A stretch of DNA of 14,379 nucleotides from Lachnospiraceae bacterium AM48-27BH (GCA_003478355.1 QUFC01000068.1:1-14379); one strand, 5' to 3'; counted from the first letter of the stretch, positions 7,574 through 14,273 are shown. Notes: generated by a model not told the origin, from the letters alone. A program made the numbers and translations.

Positions 7574-8230
7574 ATGAGTAATATTTTAAGCAACAGATAT
7601 GAATTTATGTTTCTGGTAGAAGCGAGCGGATGCAACCCGAATGGTGATCCCGATATGGGCAATCTGCCGAGACAGGATGAGGATACTGAACTTGGATATA
7701 TCACGGATGTTGCATTAAAACGTCGTATTCGCAATTATATCCAGGATGCATATGGAACGGATGAAACCATGCAGATTCTCATGCAGAAGGGCACAAGTAT
7801 TAATGAAAAGATTGCGGAGAGCGCACTGGCAGTGAATGAAATTACTGCATTTCCGAAGAATTTCGTAAACACAAAGGTATCTGAAGCGGAAGATTATATG
7901 ACGAACAGATATTGGGATGTCCGGACATTCGGCGGTGTATTAAGTACTGGTCGGAATGCCGGTCAGGTCAGAGGTGCGGTTCAGCTGACAGGATGCAATT
8001 TTTCCATTGATCCGATTCAGCCGAAGAGTATTACTGTGACCCGTATGTGCTATACGGATGGTGGTGATTATAGCACGCTGGAAGGATATAAGCGGCGGAT
8101 CAGAAGCTTTCAGATGATAAGAAGCGCACGATGGGTACAAAGCAGTTCATTCCATATGGACTGTATCTGGTACGTGGTTCTGCAAGTGCGTGTCTGGCAA
8201 AGAAAAATGGTTTCACAGAAAATGATCTGA
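7574..8230 (+). CDS. cas7c: Cas7c backbone subunit, N-terminal part (frameshifted)
   Basis: Cas7c (Csd2 family) is the repeated backbone protein that coats the crRNA in Cascade. The N-terminus has the family pattern NRYEFMFLVEASGCNPNGDPD, then a WDVRTFGGVLSTGRNAGQVRGAVQ block and a family-typical PIQPKSITVTRM strand. AAGGAG sits 8 bases before ATG 7574. True Cas7 sequence ends about position 8094; the remaining residues to 8230 (RIRSFQMIRSARW onward) are out of frame. The neighbouring frame reads ADQKLSDDKKRTMGTKQFIPYGLY, so one extra G at 8094-8095 (aagcGGcgg to aagcGGGcgg) would restore a single protein of about 343 residues, slightly longer than most Cas7c. Confidence 0.9.
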   Translation: MSNILSNRYEFMFLVEASGCNPNGDPDMGNLPRQDEDTELGYITDVALKRRIRNYIQDAYGTDETMQILMQKGTSINEKIAESALAVNEITAFPKNFVNTKVSEAEDYMTNRYWDVRTFGGVLSTGRNAGQVRGAVQLTGCNFSIDPIQPKSITVTRMCYTDGGDYSTLEGYKRRIRSFQMIRSARWVQSSSFHMDCIWYVVLQVRVWQRKMVSQKMI

Positions 8231-8604
8231 ACAAGCTGTTCGAGGCGATTATCCAGATGTATAATCATGATATTTCATCTTCAAAGGAGGGCATGTCGGT
8301 TGTCGGTCCGCTGATTATCTTCAAACATGTGGGAACACAGGCTCCGGAAAACAAAGAACAGAATGAAAAGGAAGCTATGTTGGGCTGTGCACCGGCACAT
8401 AAGCTGTTCGAACTTCTGACCGTAAAGAAGAAGGAAGATGTCGCATTCCCTCGGAAGTATGATGATTACGAGATCGGTCTGAACGTGTCAGCCGTTCCAA
8501 ATGGTGTTCGTGTTGGATTCAAATCCTATCCATTTGAGCCGGTAGAGTGGTATGATGCCGATCACATGGGCCAGTACGAGAATCTTGATATCTCGTTAAG
8601 ATAA
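8131..8604 (+). CDS. cas7c: Cas7c backbone subunit, C-terminal part (frameshifted)
   Basis: Continuation of Cas7c in the next frame. It begins with the conserved MGTKQFIPYGLYLVRGSAS segment (family: K..VPY.LY...G..S), then FEAIIQMYNHDISSSKEGM, LIIFKH, and APAHKLFELLTV, all diagnostic for Csd2. ATG 8131 is an internal methionine of the ancestral protein, with no good ribosome binding site. The stop overlaps the cas4 start as TAATG. If the frameshift is genuine, no full-length backbone protein is made and Cascade could not assemble. Confidence 0.88.
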   Translation: MGTKQFIPYGLYLVRGSASACLAKKNGFTENDLNKLFEAIIQMYNHDISSSKEGMSVVGPLIIFKHVGTQAPENKEQNEKEAMLGCAPAHKLFELLTVKKKEDVAFPRKYDDYEIGLNVSAVPNGVRVGFKSYPFEPVEWYDADHMGQYENLDISLR

Positions 8605-9254
8605 TGGAAGACAATTCAATCCTTATTTCGTGGATTTCGGAATATGCGTACTGTAGAAGACGATTTTATCTTCGCGTTTTTGAGCAGAACAATATAGAGA
8701 ACGGTTCTCTTGTTGAGGGCCGTCTCGAACATAAACAAGTAGATCAGCCTGTTATAGAAAAAAGGGGTCCTCTCGTTAAGGTGACACGCCTTGCGGTGAA
8801 TTCTGAGAAATATCAGATGCATGGAATCTGTGACAGTATTGAATTTACCGAGAGTGAAGAGGGTGCTTATATTGATTTCCTGAATGGCACCTATAAAATC
8901 TGCCCGATCGAATACAAGCATGGAAAAAGTAGAGATGAGATAGAATACAACTTTCAGCTCATGGCACAGGCGTTGTGCTTAGAGGAAATGTTCCAGACTA
9001 ACATCGAAGAAGGATACGTTTACTACACTGGCCAGAAGGTTCGAAGACAAATACGTTTTGATGCGGCGCTTCGGCAACAGGTGCTTGAGGCTGTGGATGG
9101 GATAAGAGCCTATCTCCAGGATCCGAAGGCCATTCTTCCTGAATACCGTAAGCGATGCCCGCACTGTTCGTTATATGAAATCTGCGCTCCGAAAAGTGTC
9201 ATGGCTAAAAAATATCTGGAAAGGATATGGGATCATTATGTTCACATTGAATAA
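8604..9254 (+). CDS. cas4: Cas4, RecB-type iron-sulfur nuclease for spacer acquisition
   Basis: Cas4 trims prespacers and selects those beside a correct PAM, working with Cas1-Cas2. RecB-family nuclease residues are in place: His43 in GRLEHKQV, Asp77 in GICDSIEF, Glu103 and Lys105 in PIEYKHGK, and Gln118 in QLMAQAL. Four cysteines for a 4Fe-4S cluster are present: Cys17 (YAYCRRRFYL) and Cys185, Cys188, Cys194 (CPHCSLYEIC). The 216-residue length is typical. Its ATG overlaps the cas7c stop (TAATG), and its 3' end overlaps the cas1 start by 17 bases. Confidence 0.95.
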   Translation: MEDNSILISWISEYAYCRRRFYLRVFEQNNIENGSLVEGRLEHKQVDQPVIEKRGPLVKVTRLAVNSEKYQMHGICDSIEFTESEEGAYIDFLNGTYKICPIEYKHGKSRDEIEYNFQLMAQALCLEEMFQTNIEEGYVYYTGQKVRRQIRFDAALRQQVLEAVDGIRAYLQDPKAILPEYRKRCPHCSLYEICAPKSVMAKKYLERIWDHYVHIE

Positions 9255-10263
9255 GATACTCTATGTTTCGTCGGACAGCTATATTCACTGCGAGCACGAC
9301 ACCTTTATGATCAGCTCGGATCAGGATGAGACAAAAATACGCATTCCGGCTTCCATCATTCAGCAGATCATCATCTTTGGAAATGCAACGGTTACGGCAT
9401 ATTTCGTGAATTACTGCAGTGAGCATAAAATCCTCGTGTCTTATGTATCTCTGTTCGGAAAATATTATGGATCTCTACAAGGCATTCAGGTTGGAAATGT
9501 TCTTTTAAGGCACCAACAGCATCTTCTCTATGAGCAGGATAAGAAAGCGGAGATCGTAAAAAACTTCGTTCTTGGGAAGCTGGTGAATGAGGTGGAGCAG
9601 TTGAAGAGTGCGTTGGTCAATGCAGATGCCGCAGATGCAGAAGCATTGAATCATGTAATCTCAAATATGGCTTCACTCGTCGCAAAGCTAAAGGATGCAG
9701 CCGATGTCGATACGATACGCGGCATTGAAGGACAAGGCTCAAGCGAGTATTTTTCAGTATTCGATCGAATGCTGAAGGTACATGATTCGGCAATGAAATT
9801 TGAAAAGCGCTCGAAACATCCACCGGAAAACAACTGTAACGCCGTATTATCATTCCTGTATACACTTCTGACATTGAATTGTGCGTCTGCTTTGCAAACC
9901 TTTGGTCTGGATCCATATCTCGGATATCTTCACACGATGCAACCGGGAAGATTATCTCTGGCATGTGATCTGGTGGAAGAGTTCAGAGCGTGTTTCGTGG
10001 ATCATTTTGTAATCACAATGATTAACCGAAAGCAGATTCAGTCTAAGGATTTCGAACGCTTCGGGGAGCAAATCAAATTGAAGGATGAGGCTCGAAAAAA
10101 AATCCTGAAGCTATGGCAGGACAGTCTTGAGGAAAAGGAACTTTATCCGATCGAGAATAAATATTATGCAAAAAAATACTTTGTATACCTGCAGGCACAA
10201 CTGCTGGCACAGGTAATCCGTGGAGATATCATGGATTACCCACCGTATTGCTGGAGGTTATGA
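9238..10263 (+). CDS. cas1: Cas1 integrase
   Basis: Metal-dependent integrase that inserts new spacers at the leader end of the array as a complex with Cas2. At 341 residues it has the N-terminal beta-sheet domain (MFTLNKILYVSSDSYIH...) and a helical catalytic domain. Likely metal ligands are Glu164 (RGIEGQGSSEYF), His232 (YLGYLHTMQPGR) and the acidic DLVEEF at 244-249. ATG 9238 was chosen because MFTLNKILYV is the normal Cas1 beginning and AAAGGA (9220-9225) precedes it. The longer frame back to 9175 would only add out-of-frame Cas4 sequence. It is intact, unlike cas3 and cas7c. Its stop sits one base before the cas2 start. Confidence 0.96.
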   Translation: MFTLNKILYVSSDSYIHCEHDTFMISSDQDETKIRIPASIIQQIIIFGNATVTAYFVNYCSEHKILVSYVSLFGKYYGSLQGIQVGNVLLRHQQHLLYEQDKKAEIVKNFVLGKLVNEVEQLKSALVNADAADAEALNHVISNMASLVAKLKDAADVDTIRGIEGQGSSEYFSVFDRMLKVHDSAMKFEKRSKHPPENNCNAVLSFLYTLLTLNCASALQTFGLDPYLGYLHTMQPGRLSLACDLVEEFRACFVDHFVITMINRKQIQSKDFERFGEQIKLKDEARKKILKLWQDSLEEKELYPIENKYYAKKYFVYLQAQLLAQVIRGDIMDYPPYCWRL

Positions 10264-10264
10264 A

Positions 10265-10561
10265 ATGTATCTTTTACTTACCTATGACATCAATACAGAA
10301 ACTACAAAAGGACAGAAACGCCTGGCAAAGGTGGCGCGAGCCTGTGAAAGGTATGGCATGCGTGTACAGAATTCGGTATTTGAAATTAATGCGGATTCTC
10401 CGAAACTGACCACCCTGATGGATGCATTGTCTTCCATCATCGATCCTGAGATGGACTCCATCCGAATTTACAAGCTCGGCAAGTCGTATCATGCCGACCT
10501 AAAAATCCTGGGGAGACGGCAATCAGTGGAGCCGAGTCAGGATGCAATTATCGATTTATAA
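10265..10561 (+). CDS. cas2: Cas2, adaptation complex subunit
   Basis: Small ferredoxin-fold protein that bridges two Cas1 dimers during spacer integration. It begins MYLLLTYDINTET with the conserved Asp8, followed by ACERYGMRVQNSVFEI, a family signature. It is 98 residues long, typical size. ATG 10265 has GGAGG (10253-10257) at a good distance, so the longer frame from 10220 is unlikely. It is the last gene of the operon; the CRISPR leader begins directly after its stop. Confidence 0.96.
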   Translation: MYLLLTYDINTETTKGQKRLAKVARACERYGMRVQNSVFEINADSPKLTTLMDALSSIIDPEMDSIRIYKLGKSYHADLKILGRRQSVEPSQDAIIDL

Positions 10562-10737
10562 CCGGATGTACACATAAAAATCGCACTCGGATTTGGTATA
10601 ATTTACCAAAATAGCAGACTTAAAATTGTACAGAATTATTGCTATAATGAGAGCGTTATTGAACATCCAACGCCGAAAATGGCGGATTTCACTAAACCAT
10701 TACCTTCAATTTGCGAAGCTGTTTGTACAACTTCGCT
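10562..10737 (+). promoter_or_regulatory. CRISPR leader
   Basis: This AT-rich 176-base stretch lies between cas2 and the first repeat. It has a promoter TTAAAA (10620-10625)-17-TATAAT (10643-10648) directing transcription into the array, and a second TATAAT at 10597-10602. A short hairpin follows (CGCC/GGCG, 10671-10684). An inverted repeat GCGAAG (10713-10718)/CTTCGC (10731-10736) ends one base before the first repeat. By family knowledge, leader-proximal sequence guides Cas1-Cas2 integration, so the last element is a candidate anchoring site. Confidence 0.75.
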
Positions 10738-11220
10738 GACCCGCCTTACGAGCGGGTCTGTATAGAAACGAAGTGATCAAAGCCTGTCCCATTTGGTTTG
10801 ACCCGCCTTACGAGCGGGTCTGTATAGAAACACAATACCGGACTGTGCCGTTAGCTGATTAAATGACCCGCCTTACGAGCGGGTCTGTATAGAAACTTTA
10901 AGGTGTTTTCGTAACCTGTTCGAAGCATGACCCGCCTTACGAGCGGGTCTGTATAGAAACATGGATTCAGCTTGTACAACATGAAGTTGGTCAAGACCCG
11001 CCTTACGAGCGGGTCTGTATAGAAACTCCACCTCCTGGAATGATAAGATATTCATTCGCGACCCGCCTTACGAGCGGTCTGTATAGAAACCATTATTTCG
11101 TTGGATTTAATGGAGAGATCTGGCGACCCGCCTTACGAGCGGGTCGGTATAGAAACGTTAATGCAGTTAAATATCATTATGGTGGTCAGACCCGCCTTAC
11201 GAGCGGGTCTGTATAGAAAC
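10738..11220 (+). CRISPR. CRISPR array: eight 32-bp type I-C repeats, seven spacers
   Basis: Repeats start at 10738, 10800, 10865, 10929, 10995, 11060, 11125 and 11189. The unit is GACCCGC-cttacga-GCGGGTC (perfect 7-bp stem, 7-base loop) followed by TGTATAGAAAC. Cleavage by Cas5c at the stem foot would give the 11-nt 5' handle expected for I-C. Spacers are 30, 33, 32, 34, 33, 34 and 32 bases. Repeat 6 (11060-11090) lacks one G of GCGGG and is 31 bases; repeat 7 has T to G at 11146, the first handle base. The other six are identical. No spacer visibly matches another part of this window. The leader is on the left, so spacer 1 should be the newest. Confidence 0.98.
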
Positions 11221-11252
11221 CAGATAAAATATTTCTTTTTATTTTCCATAAG
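11221..11252 (+). other. 32-base segment between last repeat and intron junction (possible truncated spacer 8)
   Basis: It is AT-rich, exactly spacer-length, and ends where a group II intron 3' end begins. It may be an eighth spacer whose following repeat was lost, or just the trailer flank. No partial repeat is visible after it. Confidence 0.35.
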
Positions 11253-11590
11253 ATCGAGTAGGAGACGGCTTTCGCCGCCGACCTATCACACCACCGGACA
11301 TGCGGTTCATTTAACTTGACACTTTCACAAAGTACGTTTCCGCAGATAATAGTCCGAATTTTGCAAGGCGTGCATTGGACATTGCGTAGCATACTGCCTC
11401 TGAATGGCAGATTTGGGCATATCCATGAGACCATGTTGCTTTCGCTGTATTTCTTTCTCCCACTCCAAGCTTCACCAGATTTTTAAAGTTGTTTTGCGGA
11501 GTTTTCCAGTGTTTCCACATACACATTCGAAATCTGTATCGGAGCATTGTATCCAATTTTCGGGTTACTGTAAGGATTGAGCCGATTTTA
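11253..11590 (-). mobile_element. 3' remnant of a group II intron
   Basis: Read on the minus strand, the segment gives the end of an intron-encoded reverse transcriptase, then GAACCGCATGTCCGGTGGTG, then a GGCGGC-gaaa-GCCGTC hairpin and CTCCTACTCGAT. This resembles the domain V/VI end of bacterial group II introns, which finish in AT or AC; the predicted 3' splice boundary is 11253/11252. The reverse-transcriptase core and intron 5' domains are missing; homology stops near 11560-11590. It is therefore a dead 5'-truncated copy. The exact upstream breakpoint is unclear. Confidence 0.65.
11311..11586 (-). pseudogene. ltrA: C-terminal fragment of group II intron reverse transcriptase/maturase
   Basis: The peptide LRYRFRMCMWKHWKTPQN.FKNLVKLGV, followed by ...AMSNARLAKFGLLSAETYF, matches the maturase/DNA-binding C-terminus of LtrA-type proteins (family pattern: R.R...WK.WK.P..R..NL.KLG, then N.RL...G). 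Only about the last 80 residues remain out of a usual 450-600. The first Met (11556) is internal to the ancestral protein and the frame is stopped at 11587-11589. No reverse-transcriptase catalytic motif is present, so it cannot work as a polymerase. Confidence 0.75.
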
Positions 11591-11797
11591 AAAATGATGT
11601 AGCACCTATGATCTACCCTTTTCAGGTTGAGATTCCAGTCGGAATTTACCCAGGATTGACACTAAAGATCGATGACTTGCTAAATTTACAATCTGAATAA
11701 ATGTTTTTTGGAGACGGGTGCTACTGAACAAAATCGCTCTTCAATTTTGGAAACCGTAAGTGGCTGGCTTCAGGAAAATGGAAGGCTTCGTAATTGA
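11581..11797 (+). other. Unidentified gene debris between intron remnant and HTH gene
   Basis: No full gene fits here. On the plus strand 11581-11700 is open and reads FKNDVAPMIYPFQVEIPVG, then IYPGLTLKIDDLLNLQ; it has no ribosome binding site. In another frame, up to the stop at 11795-11797, it reads GATEQNRSSILETVSGWLQ. These look protein-like but I do not recognise a family. They may be pieces of one decayed gene separated by a frameshift, or chance. Confidence 0.3.
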
Positions 11798-11813
11798 TAG
11801 GCAGCAGGATATA

Positions 11814-12077
11814 TTATTTGTCCTTTTGCCATTTTGGGTTTTCTACTTTTTGCTGCGTTTCTAGAGTCTGAAAATTCTTTTTTACAACACGTTCCAGTAA
11901 AAGGAGTAGATAGATTGGAGGAACCCGTTTCCCTGTTTCCCAATTTTCAATGCTTCTTTTTGGAATGGAATACTTCTCAGAAAAAGCCTGCTGGCTCAGT
12001 CCGGACATTTTTCTTATATCCTTCAGATTTATATGGCTTTCACAGGAAATAACAGTTACGCTTGCATATCTGTCCAA
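11814..12077 (-). CDS. Small XRE-type helix-turn-helix protein, start doubtful
   Basis: The DNA-binding domain is clear: NLKDIRKMSGLSQQAFSEKY-SIPKRSIENWETGKRVPP-YLLLLLERVV, a lambda-repressor-type fold with the usual W-E-G signature. It is followed by a basic tail ending ENPKWQKDK. The only available start is TTG at 12075-12077, without a ribosome binding site, giving about 17 N-terminal residues that do not resemble the family. Homologues of this kind normally begin right before NLK, where the sequence has ATA, one base from ATG. The start may therefore have been lost, making this a pseudogene. It is divergent from the Nudix gene, and its 5' end overlaps that gene's promoter. No partner toxin gene is visible. 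Confidence 0.55.
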   Translation of the reverse strand: MDRYASVTVISCESHINLKDIRKMSGLSQQAFSEKYSIPKRSIENWETGKRVPPIYLLLLLERVVKKNFQTLETQQKVENPKWQKDK

Positions 12078-12090
12078 ATAGAGTTATACT
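12062..12090 (+). promoter_or_regulatory. Nudix gene promoter, right copy of island-flanking direct repeat
   Basis: TTGCAT (12062-12067), 17-base spacer, TATACT (12085-12090): a good sigma-70-type promoter about 65 bases before the Nudix ATG. Positions 12066-12090 repeat 2277-2301 at 24 of 25 bases. A 6-bp inverted repeat (CAGCCA 12117-12122/TGGCTG 12133-12138) lies in the 5' leader. Confidence 0.65.
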
Positions 12091-12156
12091 AGCCTCAGTC
12101 TGTGATGACACACCAACAGCCAGATTACAACATGGCTGAAAACAGGAGGAATTGCA

Positions 12157-12609
12157 ATGATTGAGGCAACGAGCTGTGGCGGTGTGGTGATATTTCGAGG
12201 AAAGATTCTTGTTTTGTATAAGAACTATAAAAACAAATACGAGGGTTGGGTTCTGCCGAAAGGGACTGTAGAAGCTGGAGAGGAGTACCGGGACACTGCA
12301 CTGCGTGAGGTGAAGGAAGAAACCGGGGTCAGTGCTTCCATTATTAAGTATATTGGAAAGAGCCAGTATTCATTCAACACGCCCCAGGATATGGTGGAAA
12401 AGGATGTACACTGGTATCTGATGATGGCAGACAGCTATTACAGTAAACCACAACGTGAAGAGTATTTCATGGATTCTGGATATTATAAGTTTTATGAGGC
12501 TTACCATTTGCTGAAATTTTCTAATGAAAAGCAGATTTTGGAAAAGGCATATAACGAGTATCTGGAATTGAAGAAGAATAACCTGTGGGGATCTAAGAAG
12601 TATTTTTAA
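12157..12609 (+). CDS. Nudix hydrolase
   Basis: Hydrolyses a nucleoside diphosphate linked to another group; the precise substrate cannot be read from the sequence. The complete Nudix box (G-x5-E-x7-REVxEExGV) spans residues 36-58, with Gly36, Glu42, Arg50, Glu51, Glu54 and Glu55 all present and binding magnesium. The N-terminus SCGGVVIFRGKILVLYKNYKN and WVLPKG are typical of the MutT/Ap4A-hydrolase-like branch. It is 150 residues long. AGGAGG (12144-12149) precedes ATG 12157. It has its own promoter and terminator, so it is monocistronic. The C-terminal helix and Lys/Asn-rich tail carry no known motif. Confidence 0.92.
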   Translation: MIEATSCGGVVIFRGKILVLYKNYKNKYEGWVLPKGTVEAGEEYRDTALREVKEETGVSASIIKYIGKSQYSFNTPQDMVEKDVHWYLMMADSYYSKPQREEYFMDSGYYKFYEAYHLLKFSNEKQILEKAYNEYLELKKNNLWGSKKYF

Positions 12610-12658
12610 GACCCCATAGAACGGATTCCATGAAAACTTGAATTTTTGTAAGATGGAG

Positions 12659-12701
12659 CGGTCATGATAAGAGAGAGATCTTGGATTATCATGACCGTTT
12701 T
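12659..12701 (+). terminator. Rho-independent terminator after the Nudix gene
   Basis: A perfect 12-bp stem CGGTCATGATAA (12659-12670)/TTATCATGACCG (12686-12697) with a 15-base loop is followed by TTTT. Confidence 0.85.
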
Positions 12702-12769
12702 CCAGTTTCAGAAAAAAAGTCTGTTGCTTAGATAAACAGTTTTTTCACAAACGAAAGGAGAATTCACGT

Positions 12770-14263
12770 ATGAGTCAGGCATTTGAGCAGTTAAATGAGT
12801 ATCTCGAGAAGGCCCAGGCGTTAAAAACAGCTCTGGTGCTATTTGAGTGGGATGACGCTACATTAGCACCGAAGGAGGCAGGAACCTATACTTCCAGGAT
12901 GGTGGGGGTTCTATCCAGCGAATATCAGAAAACCGTGTCAAACCCACAGGTGAAAGAACTTGTGGAACAATGTGGGGAAGACAACAGTCTTTCAGAAATT
13001 CAATCCAGTATTGTCCGCGAGGTAAAAAAGGAATTAGAACGTCTGGAGTGCATTCCGCCGGAAGAATACCGTAAGTACTCCGAACTGACATCAGAAGGTA
13101 CCCGTGTCTGGACTGAGGCAAAGGAGAAGAAGGATTTTGACCGGTTTGCGCCATTTCTCGAGGAGATTATTTCCTACCAGAAGAAATTTGCTTCTTACCA
13201 GGCAAAAGAAGGTCAGTCCATTTACAATGTGATGCTGGATCATTACGAAGAAGGCTTTGATACAGAGATTCTGGATCAGTTTTTCAATACCTTAAAAAAG
13301 GAACTGGTTCCGCTGCTTCATCAGATCATGGAATCCGGCATTGAGATTGACCAGAAGATTCTGACAGGCGACTTCTCAGAAGAGAAGCAGGAGAAGATCG
13401 GACGTTATCTGGCAGAATACGTGGGATTTGATTTTAATAAGGGAGTGATGGCTGTCAGTGCCCATCCATTTACCACCAATCTTCATAACCATGACGTCCG
13501 TATTACCACAGCATATAATAACCGGGTAGACGACTCCATGTTTTCTGTGATCCACGAGTCCGGTCATGGCATCTATGAGATGGGAATTCCGGATGAACTG
13601 ACCCAGACACCGCTGGGTGAGGGAACCTCTATGGGCATGCATGAGTGTCAGTCCCGTTTCTTTGAAAACATTATTGGTCGCAACGAGGCATTCTGGGTTC
13701 CGATATATGGAAAAGTCCAGGAATTATTTCCGAAGCAGTTGGGGGATGTCACTCTGGAGCAGTTTGTGCGGGCAGTCAATAAAGTCCAGCCAAGTCTCAT
13801 CCGGACCCAGGCCGATGAATTGACCTACAGCCTTCACATTCTGATCCGCTATGAGATCGAGAAGCAGCTGATGGAGGGAACTCTTAAGGTGAAAGACCTT
13901 CCGGAAGTGTGGGCAGACAAATATGAGGAGTATCTGGGTGTGCGTCCGGCCAATGCAGCGGAAGGTGTGCTTCAGGATATCCACTGGTCCATGGGTGATT
14001 TTGGATATTTCCCATCTTACGCCCTTGGAAGTGCTTTTGGAGCCCAGATCTATGCATATATGAAGACTCAGATGGATTTCGAGGGACTGCTGCGGGAAGG
14101 TAAAATTTCCGTGATTCGGGAATTTCTTCGTGAAAACATTCACAAATATGGAAAAATGAAGACCAGCCGACAGATCTTAAAGGATGTAACAGGAGAAGAC
14201 TTTAATCCGAAGTATTATGTGGAGTATCTGAAAGAAAAATATAGCCAGATTTATCAATTATAA
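12770..14263 (+). CDS. M32-family metallocarboxypeptidase
   Basis: Zinc carboxypeptidase of the Taq/Pfu carboxypeptidase family (MEROPS M32), a cytosolic enzyme that removes C-terminal residues from peptides. At 497 residues it is of normal length. Motifs: SAHPFTTNLHNHDVRITT at about 230-247 (HPF and DxRxTT), the zinc site HESGH (His262, Glu263, His266), then MHECQSRFFEN with Glu292 as the third ligand, and the late IRTQADELTYSLHI stretch. AAAGGAGA (12755-12762) precedes ATG 12770. No signal peptide or membrane segment. It stands alone between two terminators and is unrelated to the CRISPR island. Confidence 0.96.
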   Translation: MSQAFEQLNEYLEKAQALKTALVLFEWDDATLAPKEAGTYTSRMVGVLSSEYQKTVSNPQVKELVEQCGEDNSLSEIQSSIVREVKKELERLECIPPEEYRKYSELTSEGTRVWTEAKEKKDFDRFAPFLEEIISYQKKFASYQAKEGQSIYNVMLDHYEEGFDTEILDQFFNTLKKELVPLLHQIMESGIEIDQKILTGDFSEEKQEKIGRYLAEYVGFDFNKGVMAVSAHPFTTNLHNHDVRITTAYNNRVDDSMFSVIHESGHGIYEMGIPDELTQTPLGEGTSMGMHECQSRFFENIIGRNEAFWVPIYGKVQELFPKQLGDVTLEQFVRAVNKVQPSLIRTQADELTYSLHILIRYEIEKQLMEGTLKVKDLPEVWADKYEEYLGVRPANAAEGVLQDIHWSMGDFGYFPSYALGSAFGAQIYAYMKTQMDFEGLLREGKISVIREFLRENIHKYGKMKTSRQILKDVTGEDFNPKYYVEYLKEKYSQIYQL

Positions 14264-14273
14264 GGATAAGAAA

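Noticed and set aside
9175..10264. Longer upstream starts for cas1 (9175) and cas2 (10220)
   Set aside because: They would add residues translated from the preceding gene in another frame; the later ATGs at 9238 and 10265 have family-typical N-termini and upstream ribosome binding sites.
10961..10994. Spacer 4 shares TTGTACAAC with the leader (10722-10731)
   Set aside because: A 9-base match including a palindrome is compatible with chance and too short for a self-targeting claim.
10873..11319. Short open frames over the array (minus 10873-11055, plus 11101-11319)
   Set aside because: They are translations of CRISPR repeats and spacers, as shown by the recurring FLYRPARKAG-like peptide, and are not genes.
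11253..11590. Reverse transcriptase as part of an RNA-spacer-acquiring RT-Cas1 system
   Set aside because: Only the C-terminal maturase tail and the intron 3' end are present, on the opposite strand. Cas1 here has no RT fusion and the system is subtype I-C.
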